64,000 bases of DNA from Agromyces sp. Root81 (GCF_001429165.1 NZ_LMIR01000002.1:482206-546205); one strand, 5' to 3'. Shown: positions 1 through 11,914, numbered from the stretch's first letter. Notes: generated by a model from the letters alone, not told the origin. Numbers and translations: made by a program.

Positions 1-336
1 GTAGAGCTGCTGCATGCGGGCCGTGGCGTGCTCGGGCGCGAGGCCCCGGATCTCGGCGAGCACGGGCTCGGGGTCGTCGTAGCGGGTCCAGAGGCCCTCG
101 AGGTCGAGCACGCCGAGGCCGCCGAGCTGGCCCATCATGATCGCGGTCTGCGGCGAGACCACGGAGTCCATGGGTGCGGCGAGGAACGGGATGTCGAACT
201 GGTACGCGTCGATCGACCAGCCGACCGAGACGTCTTCGGGGTCGCGGGTGCGCCGGCTCGGCACGATCGCGATGTCATCGAATGCATAGACGCGCTGGCC
301 CCGCTTGGAGCGGCCGATCTCGATCTCCTGGGTCAC
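1..336 (-). CDS. GuaB3-type IMP dehydrogenase family protein (5' part only)
   Basis: The first 112 residues of a GuaB3-type member of the IMP dehydrogenase/GMP reductase family; the 3' part runs off the left edge. The start of the TIM barrel is visible: the IGRSKRG opening, YAFDDIAIVPSRRTRDP, and the AAPMDSVVSP strand-loop typical of the family. Actinobacteria usually carry this paralogue besides true GuaB, and a complete guaB lies about 4 kb away here. The GuaB3 subtype call comes from the N-terminal wording; catalytic residues are outside the window. GTG at 336 was chosen over GTG at 339 because a TAGGGT -10 box lies 6 nt upstream, suggesting leaderless translation. Confidence 0.85.
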   Translation of the reverse strand, partial: MTQEIEIGRSKRGQRVYAFDDIAIVPSRRTRDPEDVSVGWSIDAYQFDIPFLAAPMDSVVSPQTAIMMGQLGGLGVLDLEGLWTRYDDPEPVLAEIRGLAPEHATARMQQLY

Positions 337-342
337 CACTCA

Positions 343-348
343 ACCCTA
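343..348 (-). promoter_or_regulatory. -10 box of the GuaB3-type gene (leaderless)
   Basis: TAGGGT on the - strand, 6 nt before the GTG start. The spacing places the transcription start at the start codon, the pattern seen repeatedly in this window. No convincing -35 was assigned. Confidence 0.45.
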
Positions 349-480
349 CCCGGCCGATACCGCGCCGGTTGAGAGGAGCAGGGCGTCCACCGGAACTCGC
401 ACTCACTGCCATGACCGTTGCGATCGTCGACGCGGTGGTCGAGCCGACGCCCTCGGAGCCGACGACGGACTGGACCGAAC

Positions 481-969
481 TCATGCCCTGCCCTGTCCCG
501 ATCGTGATGAGTGCTCGAGCCCGGCGCCCTCCGACGCCGACAGGTCCACTGCTTCGAACGGACGTTCGCCCCTGCCCAGGTCAGCCGATGCACGCCGACG
601 GCTCTGGCGTGCCGACTGCACGACAGCGATGACCGCAGCCACGAGCACGAGCAGGAAGCCGGACACCGGCGCCGCGCTCACCCCGATCAGCGCGATCATC
701 AGCAGCGCGATGCTGACCGACCACGGCAGCCGCCCGGCGTGCTCGAGGGCGGTCATCGCCAGGCCGGCGACCAATCCGAAGAATCCGGTCATCAAGAACC
801 AGAGCGCCACCTCGAGCTCGCTCGTCATCGCTCCGTACCAGCCGCCGGCCAATGCCTCGCCCAGCGCTGGAGCAGATGCAAGCACTCCGACTGCAGTGTG
901 CAGCACCCACACGATGATGAGCACCGGTCCGGCAATCGCCGTTCGTCTGTTGCTTCTCTGTCTCGTCAT
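481..969 (-). CDS. Small membrane protein, DUF6463-like
   Basis: About 162 residues with four hydrophobic segments: an N-terminal helix (PVLIIVWVLHTAVGV), ALWFLMTGFFGLVAGLAM, SIALLMIALIGVSAAPVSGF and LLVLVAAVIAV, then a charged 40-residue tail. The WF-M-GF and G-S-APVSGF motifs resemble DUF6463 membrane proteins, whose function is unknown. A GTG 24 nt upstream (at 993) would add eight residues. ATG at 969 was preferred because it follows a CAGACT -10-like box by 7 nt. It is monocistronic between the GuaB3-type gene and the ABC-F gene. The family name is from memory of the motif, not a search. Confidence 0.6.
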   Translation of the reverse strand: MTRQRSNRRTAIAGPVLIIVWVLHTAVGVLASAPALGEALAGGWYGAMTSELEVALWFLMTGFFGLVAGLAMTALEHAGRLPWSVSIALLMIALIGVSAAPVSGFLLVLVAAVIAVVQSARQSRRRASADLGRGERPFEAVDLSASEGAGLEHSSRSGQGRA

Positions 970-1068
970 GCCGATCAGTCTGGGTGTCGGCACCCCCTCC
1001 GCGCCTCACCCCATCGGGTGACCCGACTCCGCGCGTCCACGACTCGCTCCACGACTCCAGGCGCGAAG

Positions 1069-2769
1069 CTAGCGGGCCCGCACCACCCGGGACTCGTCCC
1101 AGACCGGGGCATCCGATTCGTAGACCTCGCCGTCGCTGCCGAAGACGAGGAACCGGTCGAAGCCGCGCGTGAACCAGCGGTCGTGGGTGACCGCGAGCAC
1201 CGTGCCGTCGAAGCGCGACAGCCCCTCCTCGAGCGCCTCGGCCGAGACGAGGTCGAGGTTGTCGGTCGGCTCGTCGAGCAGCAGCAGGGTGGCGCCTGAG
1301 AGCTCGAGCAGCAGGATCTGCAGGCGCGCCTGCTGGCCGCCCGAGAGCGAGTCGAACGTCTGCTGCGCCGCAGCTGCGAGCCCGTACCGGTCGAGCGCGG
1401 AACTCGCCGCCTCGCGCGCCATGCCGTCGCGATTCGCGTCGCCCCGGTGCAGGATGTCGAGCAGGGTGCGCCCGCGGTACTCGGGGTGCTCATGGTTCTG
1501 CGCGAACCATCCGGGCACGACCCGTGCGCCGAGCACGGCGCGGCCGGTGTGGGGCACCTCGGCGAGCGACTCCCCCACGGTCGTGACGTGACCGAGCATG
1601 CGGTCGGGCTCGGTGCCCCCTCCCGCGAGCAGCCGCAGGAAGTGCGACTTGCCCGAGCCGTTCGAGCCGAGCACGGCGACCCGGTCGCCGTACCAGACCT
1701 CGAGGTCGAAGGGCTTCATGAGGCCGGTGAGCTCGAGCCGTTCGCCGACGACGGCGCGCTTGCCCGTGCGTGATCCGCGCAGCCGCATCGACACCGCCTG
1801 CGCGGGCGGGCGCTCCTCGGGCGGCCCCGCCTCCTCGAACTTGCGCAGGCGCGTCATGGCCGCCTGGTAGCGCGAGGCCATGCCGTCGTTGTAGGTCGCC
1901 TTGACCTTGAGGGTGGCGACGAGGATCTTCAGCGCGGCATGCTGCTCGTCCCAGCGGCGGCGCAGCTCGTCGAGGCGCTCGAAGCGCTCCTCGCGCGCCC
2001 GGTGGTACCCCTCGAAGCTGCCGCCGTGCACCCAGGCCGTGTTGCCGGCCGCGCCGACCTCGAGCGTGACGATGCGGTCGGCGGCGCGCGCGAGCAGCTC
2101 GCGATCGTGCGAGACGAGCAGCACCGTCTTCGGCGTGGCCCGCAGCTGCGACTCGAGCCAGCGCTTGCCCGGCACGTCGAGCGAGTTGTCGGGCTCGTCG
2201 AGCAGCAGCACCTGCTCGGGGCCGCGGAAGAGCGCCTCGAGCGCGAGCCGCTTCTGCTCGCCGCCCGAGAGCGTGGAGAGCTCGCGCCACTTCGCGCGCT
2301 CGAACGGGATGCCGAGCGCCGCGATCGTGCAGTGGTCCCAGACCACTTCCTGGTCGTAGCCGCCCGCCTCGGCGTACTCGGCGAGCGCGGTGGCGTACCG
2401 CATCTGCGCTGCGGTGTCGTCGCGTTCGATGAGGGCGCTCTCGGATGCCTCGAGCTCGATCGCCGCGGCACGGATGCGGGTCGGCGCGACCGAGACGAGC
2501 AGGCCCTGCACCGTGGCATCCGTGCCCTCGACCGTCGCCCCGGTGCCGACGAACTGGTCCATGACGCCGAGCCCGCCGTCGACCTGCACGCTGCCCTCGT
2601 CGGGGCGCAGCTCGCCGCGGACGATGCGCAGCAGTGTCGACTTGCCCGCGCCGTTCGCGCCGATGAGGGCGGTGGTCGCGCCGTCCGTCACCCGGAAGGC
2701 GAGGTCGGCGAGGAGCGGCCTGCCGTCGGCGAGCGAGAAGGAGACGCCGTTGACGTCGATGAAACCCAT
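1069..2769 (-). CDS. ABC-F family ATPase (tandem ATP-binding domains, no membrane part)
   Basis: 566 residues with two ABC ATPase domains and no transmembrane segments, the ABC-F layout. The first domain has Walker A GANGAGKST, signature LSGGEQKR and Walker B LLLDEPDNSLD. The second has GSNGSGKSHF, LSGGQQAR and LLLDEPTDNLD. A charged linker with ERFERLDELRRRW and MTRLRKFEEAG lies between them. ABC-F proteins act in the cytoplasm on ribosomes, as translation factors or antibiotic-resistance proteins; which subfamily this is cannot be told by eye. The start is the ATG before GFIDVNGVSF, where the first domain begins; the 56 upstream in-frame residues are low-complexity. A TAGTCT box on the - strand near 2840 may be its -10. 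Confidence 0.9.
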   Translation of the reverse strand: MGFIDVNGVSFSLADGRPLLADLAFRVTDGATTALIGANGAGKSTLLRIVRGELRPDEGSVQVDGGLGVMDQFVGTGATVEGTDATVQGLLVSVAPTRIRAAAIELEASESALIERDDTAAQMRYATALAEYAEAGGYDQEVVWDHCTIAALGIPFERAKWRELSTLSGGEQKRLALEALFRGPEQVLLLDEPDNSLDVPGKRWLESQLRATPKTVLLVSHDRELLARAADRIVTLEVGAAGNTAWVHGGSFEGYHRAREERFERLDELRRRWDEQHAALKILVATLKVKATYNDGMASRYQAAMTRLRKFEEAGPPEERPPAQAVSMRLRGSRTGKRAVVGERLELTGLMKPFDLEVWYGDRVAVLGSNGSGKSHFLRLLAGGGTEPDRMLGHVTTVGESLAEVPHTGRAVLGARVVPGWFAQNHEHPEYRGRTLLDILHRGDANRDGMAREAASSALDRYGLAAAAQQTFDSLSGGQQARLQILLLELSGATLLLLDEPTDNLDLVSAEALEEGLSRFDGTVLAVTHDRWFTRGFDRFLVFGSDGEVYESDAPVWDESRVVRAR

Positions 2770-2896
2770 GGGAGATCCGTTCGGTCCGCGGCCGGGCCAC
2801 TTCGCCCGGTTCCGCACCGCCCGATGGGCAGCCGACCAGACTAGCGCGCTGCGATTGCCTCTGCCACCCGCGCGTGTTCTGCGGCAAGCTGGAGCC

Positions 2897-4051
2897 ATGC
2901 AACGCACCGCAGCCGAGCCCCTCGACGTCCTCCGCACGCGAACCAGCGAGAAATGGCGCCATTACCCCGCCGACGTGCTGCCGCTGCCCGTCGCCGAGAT
3001 GGACTACCCGCTCGCCGAGCCGATCAAGGCGGCGTTGCACGCGGCCGTCGACCGCTCCGACACGGGCTACTCGGCCGGGAGCCTCCCCGTCGCCGAGGCG
3101 TTCCAGGGCTTCGCCGCCACCCGCCTCGGCTGGGACGTCGACCCGGCACGCGTGACCTGCACGGCCGACGTCAGCATGGGCATCGTCGAGATGCTCCGCC
3201 AGGTCACCGAACCCGGCGACGGCGTCGTCATCACCCCGCCGATCTACCCGCCCTTCTTCGACCTCGTGACCGAGGCGTCGGGCCGCGTCGTCGAGGTGCC
3301 GATGATCGGCGGCATCGACGAGGGCTGGGCGCTCGACCTCGACGGCATCGACGCGGCGTTCGCGGCCGGCGCCCGGGCGATGGTGCTCTGCAACCCGCAC
3401 AACCCGATCGGCCTGGTTCCGGATGCCTCGCAGCTGGCCGCCCTCGCCGAGATCGCCGCCCGTCACGGCGTGACGATCGTCTCCGACGAGGTGCACGGCC
3501 CGCTCGTGCAGCCCGGCGTCGACTACACGCCGTTCCTCACGGTCTCCGACGCGGCGCGCGAGCACGGGGTCACCGTGACCGCGGCGACGAAGGCGTTCAA
3601 CATCGCGGGGCTGAAGGCGGCCCTCATCGTGACCGCGAGCGAACGCGGCGACCACGCCCGCACCGCCCTCCCCTACGAGGTCGAGTGGCGCATGAGCCAG
3701 TTCGGGTCGATCGCCTCGGTCGCGGCCTTCCGGCACGGCGGCCAGTGGCTCGACGGCGTGCTCGCGAGCCTCGACGACAACCGGCGCCTGCTCGCGGAGC
3801 TCCTCGCCGACGAACTGCCTGGCGTGCGCTACCGCATGCCCGATGCGACCTACCTCGCGTGGCTCGACCTCTCGGCGCTCGGCTGGGGCGACGACCCCGC
3901 CGCGTACGCGCTCGAGCACGCCAAGGTCGCTCTCGGCATCGGGCCCATGTTCGGCTCGAGCGTCGGCCGCGGGCACGCGCGACTGAACTTCGCCTGCACG
4001 CCCGAGGTGCTCGCCGAGGCGATCACGCGCCTCGCCGACGCCCGCAGCTGA
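2897..4051 (+). CDS. PatB/MalY-type PLP aminotransferase/C-S lyase
   Basis: 384 residues of the fold-type I aminotransferase superfamily. Motifs include ADVLPLPVAEMDYP near the N-terminus, typical of the PatB/MalY branch, NPHNPIGLV for the substrate carboxylate site, VSDEVHGPL, and the PLP-binding lysine in TAATKAFNIAGLK. Members of this branch usually cleave cystathionine or cysteine conjugates (beta-lyase); substrate here is inferred only from the family. GGAG lies close upstream of the ATG. It is divergent from the ABC-F gene and convergent with guaB, with a large inverted repeat between the two 3' ends. Confidence 0.88.
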   Translation: MQRTAAEPLDVLRTRTSEKWRHYPADVLPLPVAEMDYPLAEPIKAALHAAVDRSDTGYSAGSLPVAEAFQGFAATRLGWDVDPARVTCTADVSMGIVEMLRQVTEPGDGVVITPPIYPPFFDLVTEASGRVVEVPMIGGIDEGWALDLDGIDAAFAAGARAMVLCNPHNPIGLVPDASQLAALAEIAARHGVTIVSDEVHGPLVQPGVDYTPFLTVSDAAREHGVTVTAATKAFNIAGLKAALIVTASERGDHARTALPYEVEWRMSQFGSIASVAAFRHGGQWLDGVLASLDDNRRLLAELLADELPGVRYRMPDATYLAWLDLSALGWGDDPAAYALEHAKVALGIGPMFGSSVGRGHARLNFACTPEVLAEAITRLADARS

Positions 4052-4114
4052 ATCCCGCTCGGCCGCGACTCAGACCTCCCCGTGGCCACCGTCCACCGTC
4101 CCCGCAGCGTTCCT

Positions 4115-4180
4115 GCGGATATACGATCCGCCGCGCCGTTCATCCAGGGGCGCCGACGGCGCGCCGGATCGTATATCCGC
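4115..4180. repeat. 66-bp inverted repeat between convergent genes
   Basis: Two 23-nt arms (4115-4137 and 4158-4180) with one mismatch around a 20-nt loop. The outer 16 nt, GCGGATATACGATCCG, are perfectly paired. It lies between the 3' ends of the lyase gene (+) and guaB (-), so a bidirectional terminator is the simplest reading. It has no T-tract, and an AT-rich core inside a GC-rich stem is unusual for the terminators here; a dispersed palindromic repeat or protein site is possible. Confidence 0.75.
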
Positions 4181-4243
4181 TGTGACGCACGGCAAACGCC
4201 ACCTGGCCGTGCGCAGAGCCGGACGCCAGTCCCCGAGCGGGGC

Positions 4244-7299
<3,056 letters not shown>

Positions 7300-7311
7300 G
7301 GAGGACCGACC

Positions 7312-8295
7312 ATGATCGACTGGATTCAGATCTTCTCCAACGCGGCGCAGGAGCTCATCAGCCCCACGACCGCGGCGTACGCGCTGGCCGCCCTCGGCCT
7401 CGCGATCCACTTCGGCTACACGGGCCTGCTGAACTTCGGCCAGGCGGGCTTCATGGCCCTCGGCGCCTACGGCTACGCCATCTCGGTGCTCTCGTTCGGG
7501 CTTCCCGTGTGGGCGGCGGTGCTCGTCGGCATCGGCGCGTCCGTCGTGTTCGCCCTGATCCTCGGTATCCCCACCCTTCGGCTCCGAGCCGACTACCTCG
7601 CGATCGTCACGATCGCGGCGGCGGAGATCCTGCGGCTCATCTTCACGACGAACACGTTCGAGGCCGTCACCGGCTCCGCACAGGGCCTGAACGGCTACAA
7701 GGGCAGCTTCGCCGCTCTGAACCCCATCCCCGAGGGCACCTACGGCTTCGGCCCGTTCCAGTACAACGAGTACGACTGGTGGCTGCGGATCGTCGGCTGG
7801 ATCATCGTGGTGCTCCTGGCCCTGCTCACCTGGCTCATCATGCGCAGCCCCTGGGGCCGCGTCATCAAGGGCATCCGTGAAGACGAGGACGCGGTTCGCG
7901 CGCTCGGCAAGAACGTCTACTCGTACAAGATGCAGAGCCTCATCCTCGGTGGCGTCTACGGCACCCTCGCCGGCATGATCTTCGTCCTGCCCCGCGCGGT
8001 GGTTCCGGCGAACTACCAGACCTCGCTCACCTTCTTCGTCTACGCGATCCTGCTCCTCGGCGGGGCCGCCACGATCCTCGGACCCATCATCGGTTCGATG
8101 ATCTTCTGGGTGCTGCTCTCCTTCTTCTCGGGCTTCATCTCCCGAGCGGTCGAGGCGGGCTGGCTCCCGTTCATGACGCAGGTGCAGGCCGGACAGCTCC
8201 GGTTCATCCTCGTCGGCATCGCGATCATGCTGATCGTGATCTTCAGGCCCCAGGGCATCTTCGGAAACAAGAAGGAGCTGGCCTTTGTCAAGTGA
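7312..8295 (+). CDS. livM: Branched-chain amino acid ABC transporter permease LivM
   Basis: 327 residues, the second membrane subunit of the Liv importer. Hydrophobic helices run throughout, with the family motifs HFGYTGLLNFGQAGFMALGAYG near the N-terminus, LRLRADYLAIVTIAAAEILRL, and the SPWGRVIKGIREDEDAVRALGKN coupling loop. The C-terminus is IFRPQGIFG. AAGGAGG precedes the ATG, 12 nt after livH. It should pair with LivH in the membrane and be driven by LivG and LivF. Confidence 0.95.
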   Translation: MIDWIQIFSNAAQELISPTTAAYALAALGLAIHFGYTGLLNFGQAGFMALGAYGYAISVLSFGLPVWAAVLVGIGASVVFALILGIPTLRLRADYLAIVTIAAAEILRLIFTTNTFEAVTGSAQGLNGYKGSFAALNPIPEGTYGFGPFQYNEYDWWLRIVGWIIVVLLALLTWLIMRSPWGRVIKGIREDEDAVRALGKNVYSYKMQSLILGGVYGTLAGMIFVLPRAVVPANYQTSLTFFVYAILLLGGAATILGPIIGSMIFWVLLSFFSGFISRAVEAGWLPFMTQVQAGQLRFILVGIAIMLIVIFRPQGIFGNKKELAFVK

Positions 8296-9199
8296 AGTCA
8301 CTCCCACGTCCAAGCCGGTGAAGACCACCGGCCTCCACATCGGCGCAGCAGAACCGGGATGCCGCAAGGTCGACCCGATCCTCATCGCCGACGCGGTCAC
8401 CCGCACGTTCGGCGGCCTGAAGGCCGTCGACGTCGACCACGTCGAGATCCCCCGCGGCGCCATCACGGCGCTCATCGGCCCGAACGGCGCCGGCAAGACC
8501 ACCTTCTTCAACCTGCTGACGGGCTTCGACAAGCCCGACACCGGCAAGTGGGAGTTCGAGGGGCGTTCGCTTGCGCACGTCCCGGCCTACCGGGTCGCGC
8601 GCATGGGCCTCATCCGCACCTTCCAGTTGACGAAGGCGCTGGGCCTGCTCAGCGTGCTCGACAACATGAAGCTCGGCGCGAAGGGCCAGAGCGGTGAGAA
8701 CCTCTTCCGCGCGGTGTTCCCCTTCCTCTGGCGCAAGCAGGAGGAGGAGATCGAGGCGAAGGCGGTCGAACTGCTCACCCGCTTCAAGCTCGATGCCAAG
8801 CAGACCGACTACGCGGCGAGCCTGTCGGGCGGGCAGCGCAAGCTGCTCGAGATGGCGCGAGCCCTCATGAGCGATCCTACGCTCGTGATGCTCGACGAGC
8901 CGATGGCGGGGGTCAACCCGGCACTGACGCAGTCGCTGCTCGACCACATCCTCGACCTGAAGGGGCAGGGCATGACCGTGCTGTTCGTCGAGCACGACAT
9001 GCACATGGTCCGCCACATCGCCGACTGGGTCGTCGTGATGGCAGAGGGTCGCATCGTCGCCGAAGGCGACCCGCACACCGTCATGGAGGATCCCGCCGTG
9101 ATCGACGCCTACCTCGGCGCGCACCACGACGCCGACCTGGGTGTCACCGACACCGAACACGTCGAGGCCATCAAGGAGCTCATCGATGACGAACAGTGA
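8285..9199 (+). CDS. livG: Branched-chain amino acid ABC transporter ATPase LivG
   Basis: 304 residues. Walker A GPNGAGKTTF, Q-loop RTFQLTKAL, signature LSGGQRKLLEMARAL, Walker B LVMLDEPMAGVNP and the switch histidine in FVEHDMHMV are all present; the insert after the Q-loop is typical of LivG rather than LivF. The chosen start is TTG, overlapping the livM stop by 11 nt with AGGAG about 7 nt upstream; the first 30 residues precede the ATPase core and are not conserved. It energises import from the cytoplasmic side as a heterodimer with LivF. Confidence 0.93.
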   Translation: MSSEVTPTSKPVKTTGLHIGAAEPGCRKVDPILIADAVTRTFGGLKAVDVDHVEIPRGAITALIGPNGAGKTTFFNLLTGFDKPDTGKWEFEGRSLAHVPAYRVARMGLIRTFQLTKALGLLSVLDNMKLGAKGQSGENLFRAVFPFLWRKQEEEIEAKAVELLTRFKLDAKQTDYAASLSGGQRKLLEMARALMSDPTLVMLDEPMAGVNPALTQSLLDHILDLKGQGMTVLFVEHDMHMVRHIADWVVVMAEGRIVAEGDPHTVMEDPAVIDAYLGAHHDADLGVTDTEHVEAIKELIDDEQ

Positions 9200-9953
9200 A
9201 TCCACCGCGAGCGCGGTGATCGAGCCCGTCGGCGCCGAAGTCGTCGCAGTCGACAGCGTCACGGCGGGCTACCTGCCCGGCGTGAACATCCTGAACGCGT
9301 GCTCGCTGGTGGCGCGCCAGGGCGAGCTCATCGGCATCATCGGCCCGAACGGCGCCGGCAAGTCGACGCTGCTCAAGTCCATCTTCGGACTCGTGAAGGT
9401 GCGCGAGGGCTCGATCCGGCTGAACGGCGAGGAGATCACGAACCTCAAGGCGAACAAGCTCGTCGCCAAGGGTGTCGGATTCGTGCCGCAGACGAACAAC
9501 GTGTTCCCGTCGCTCACCATCCAGGAGAACCTCGAGATGGGGCTCTTCCAGAAGCCCAAGGGGCTGAAGGAACGCCTCGAGTTCGTCACCGAGATCTTCC
9601 CCGAGCTCGGCAAGCGACTCGGCCAGCGCGCCGGCTCGCTGTCGGGCGGCGAGCGCCAGATGGTGGCCATGTCCCGGGCACTCATGATGGGGCCGCATGT
9701 GCTGCTCCTCGACGAGCCGAGCGCCGGTCTCTCGCCCGTGCGTCAGGACGAGGCGTTCCTGCGGGTCAAGGAGATCAACCGCGCCGGGGTCACGACGATC
9801 ATGGTCGAGCAGAACGCTCGCCGCTGCCTGCAGATCTGCGACCGCGGCTACGTGCTCGACCAGGGCCGCGACGCGTACACGGGCACCGGTCGCGACCTGC
9901 TGAACGACCCGAAGGTCATCGGCCTCTACCTGGGCACGCTCGGGCAGGACTGA
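9186..9953 (+). CDS. livF: Branched-chain amino acid ABC transporter ATPase LivF
   Basis: 255 residues. Walker A GPNGAGKSTL, FVPQTNNVFPSLTIQENL after the Q-loop (characteristic of LivF), signature LSGGERQMVAMSRAL, Walker B VLLLDEPSAGLSP and IMVEQNARR. The ATG overlaps the livG stop by 14 nt, with AAGGAG just upstream, so translation is probably coupled. Last gene of the operon; a strong hairpin terminator follows within 25 nt. Confidence 0.95.
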   Translation: MTNSESTASAVIEPVGAEVVAVDSVTAGYLPGVNILNACSLVARQGELIGIIGPNGAGKSTLLKSIFGLVKVREGSIRLNGEEITNLKANKLVAKGVGFVPQTNNVFPSLTIQENLEMGLFQKPKGLKERLEFVTEIFPELGKRLGQRAGSLSGGERQMVAMSRALMMGPHVLLLDEPSAGLSPVRQDEAFLRVKEINRAGVTTIMVEQNARRCLQICDRGYVLDQGRDAYTGTGRDLLNDPKVIGLYLGTLGQD

Positions 9954-9974
9954 CCGGCGCGCACCGGCGCACAC

Positions 9975-10012
9975 GACAGAGGGGCGGATGCTGCGGCATC
10001 CGCCCCTCTGTC
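9975..10012. terminator. Bidirectional terminator, livF / HIT gene
   Basis: A perfect 17-bp stem (9975-9991 with 9996-10012) and a TGCG loop between convergent genes. Its right arm overlaps the stop codon of the HIT gene. The inner part contains the recurring GGATGC/GCATCC pair. There is only a short T-rich tail. Confidence 0.85.
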
Positions 10013-10451
10013 ATTCCACGAGTGGTCCCCGCTCGTGTGCGAACGCCGCTCGGAGCCGTTCCGCCATCGGGTCGAGCCCGAGCGGATCGGCGAGCGTCTC
10101 GGTCCACGGTGGAACCAGCAGGTCGTCGTGCATCCTCGGAACCAGGTGGAAGTGGACGTGGAACACCGACTGCCACCCAGCGCTCCCGTTCGCCTGGAAC
10201 ACCGTCATTCCGTCGAGTTCCAGTTCGGTCGTGACGACGCTTGCGACGTGTCGAAGCGAACGGCCGAGTCCGGCAGCCGCGGCTTCGGACAGGTCCCACA
10301 GCTGCGGTGCATGCTCTCGTGGGATGAGCAGGGTGTGGCCGGGCGCTGCCGGATGGATGCTCAGGAACGCGATGGTGAGCTCATCCTCGTACACGCGATG
10401 CGCGGGTGCCTCACCCGCGAGGATCGCGCAGAACACGCAGCCGTCAGTCAT
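10011..10451 (-). CDS. HIT family nucleotide-binding protein
   Basis: 146 residues of the histidine-triad superfamily, nucleotide hydrolases or transferases. CVFCAILAGEAPAHRVYED at the N-terminus, HTLLIPREHAPQLWDL in the middle, and the triad QSVFHVHFHLVPR carrying the catalytic histidines. Exact substrate is not predictable; related proteins hydrolyse AMP-lysine or dinucleoside polyphosphates. The ATG before TDGCVFC was chosen because the domain begins there and a TAGCGT -10 box lies 8 nt upstream (leaderless). It is convergent with livF and sits between the permease/ATPase operon and the binding-protein gene without an obvious link to transport. Confidence 0.92.
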   Translation of the reverse strand: MTDGCVFCAILAGEAPAHRVYEDELTIAFLSIHPAAPGHTLLIPREHAPQLWDLSEAAAAGLGRSLRHVASVVTTELELDGMTVFQANGSAGWQSVFHVHFHLVPRMHDDLLVPPWTETLADPLGLDPMAERLRAAFAHERGPLVE

Positions 10452-10459
10452 GGGCCATG

Positions 10460-10465
10460 ACGCTA
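10460..10465 (-). promoter_or_regulatory. -10 box of the HIT gene (leaderless)
   Basis: TAGCGT on the - strand, 8 nt before the ATG, the same hexamer as in front of the methyltransferase gene at 13838. No Shine-Dalgarno sequence is visible between it and the start. Confidence 0.45.
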
Positions 10466-10518
10466 TCAGTGCCCATCCGGGACTGCTCGGCGGCCGCACG
10501 TCTCCGCGGCGCACGAAA

Positions 10519-10546
10519 GAGGGCCCCGGCCGAAGCCGGGACCCTC
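10519..10546 (-). terminator. Terminator of the Liv binding-protein gene
   Basis: A 12-bp stem with one G-U pair and a TTCG tetraloop on the - strand, followed by a CTTTCG tail. It lies 17 nt after the stop of the binding-protein gene. Confidence 0.85.
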
Positions 10547-10562
10547 TCACTGACGACCCGTA

Positions 10563-11852
10563 CTAGTTGATGCGGGTGTACTTGTTGTCGTCGCCGTACT
10601 CGTAGACGCCGATGGTCGCCTCGGTCGGGTCACCGTGCTCGTCGAGCGTGATGGGACCGGAAGCGCCGTCGAAGTCGATCTGCTTGCCCTCGGCGAGGAG
10701 CTTGGCGCCGTCGGCGAAGGTGGTGACCTTCTCGCCGTCGCCGGAGCCGCCCGAGACCTGACGCAGGTACTTGGCGATGTCTTCACCTTCGGTGCTGTTC
10801 GCCGCGTAGGACGCGAGGGCGATCAGGATCGTCGCGTCGTACGACTCGGGACCGTAGCTGTAGTCGGCGAGGTCGGGGTCGATCGCGAGGAGTCGATCCC
10901 GGAAGTCGTCTTCCAGCTTCGGGCCGGGCAGCGTGCCCTTCGAGCCGGCGATCAGGCCGGGCGCGAAGTCCGCGCTGTAGTCGGACAGGTTGCCGTCGAC
11001 GAAGTAGAGCTGGTCGCCGGGGTAGCCCGAGCCGACGAGGGCCGGAACCACGACCTTCGCCTCGTCGAACGTGATGACTGCGACGGCGTCGGGGTTCGAG
11101 GCCGAGATGGCCGAGAGCTGCGCGTCGAAGTTCGAGTCACCCGTGTTGAAGAGCTCTTCTGCGACGACTTCGCCGCCGGCAGCTTCGAACGCCTCCTTGG
11201 TCGCGGCCGCGAGGCCGGTGCCGTAGGGGTCGTTCAGCACGAGCAGCCCGAGCGTCGAGTGGCCGTCGTCGGCGATCTGCGTGCCGAGCACCTCGCCCTG
11301 GAGCAGGTCGGAGGGTGCCGTGCGGAAGTACAGACCGGAGTCCTCGTACTCGGTGAAGTCTGGCGAGGTGTTCGCCGGGGAGAACTGCACGACTCCGGCC
11401 GATGCGATCTGGTCGATGACGGTGAAGGAGACGCCCGAGGACGCCGCACCGACGATCGCCGAGACGTCCTGCGAGAGCAGGTCAGTCACGGAGACGGTGG
11501 CGATGTCGGTCGTGGTGTCGCCCGAGTCACGGAAGACGACCTCCATGTTCATGCCGGCGTCTGCCTCGTTGACCTCCTGCGCGCCGAGCGCGACACCGGC
11601 CTCCTCGGGCGGGCCGAGGAACGCGAGCGTGCCGCTCTGGGGAAGAATCGTGCCGAGCTTGAGGTCCAGGTCACGTTCACCGGCCTCGATGGGCAGTGCG
11701 TCGCCGGTGTCGGCCGGCTCTTCCGTCTCGGTCGACGGCGTGCCGCCCGACGCGCACGCAGACAGGAGAAGGGTGCTGACGCCGGCAATGGCGAGACCCG
11801 TCCATGCTGCGCGAGCCGAACGCTTGGCCGTGGCCTTCGCGAATACGCTCAT
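10563..11852 (-). CDS. livK: Branched-chain amino acid ABC transporter substrate-binding lipoprotein
   Basis: 429 residues. An N-terminal basic stretch and hydrophobic segment end in the lipobox LLSAC (lipidated Cys near residue 34), then an acidic linker. The rest is a type I periplasmic-binding fold (Peripla_BP_6): LKLGTILPQSGTLAFLGPPEEAG, VVFRDSGDTTTDIATVSVTDLL, VSAIVGAASSGVS, YGPESYDATILIALA. It should deliver branched-chain or related amino acids to LivHM. AAGGAG lies 5 nt before the ATG. It is transcribed separately and towards the livHMGF operon, so the importer is split into two opposed units with their own promoters. livK is a role-based symbol. Confidence 0.93.
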   Translation of the reverse strand: MSVFAKATAKRSARAAWTGLAIAGVSTLLLSACASGGTPSTETEEPADTGDALPIEAGERDLDLKLGTILPQSGTLAFLGPPEEAGVALGAQEVNEADAGMNMEVVFRDSGDTTTDIATVSVTDLLSQDVSAIVGAASSGVSFTVIDQIASAGVVQFSPANTSPDFTEYEDSGLYFRTAPSDLLQGEVLGTQIADDGHSTLGLLVLNDPYGTGLAAATKEAFEAAGGEVVAEELFNTGDSNFDAQLSAISASNPDAVAVITFDEAKVVVPALVGSGYPGDQLYFVDGNLSDYSADFAPGLIAGSKGTLPGPKLEDDFRDRLLAIDPDLADYSYGPESYDATILIALASYAANSTEGEDIAKYLRQVSGGSGDGEKVTTFADGAKLLAEGKQIDFDGASGPITLDEHGDPTEATIGVYEYGDDNKYTRIN

Positions 11853-11914
11853 GTTGCTCCTTGGGACTGAAGGAATTGGTACACAATGCAGCGCCATGGT
11901 GACGCCGTTGTCTG

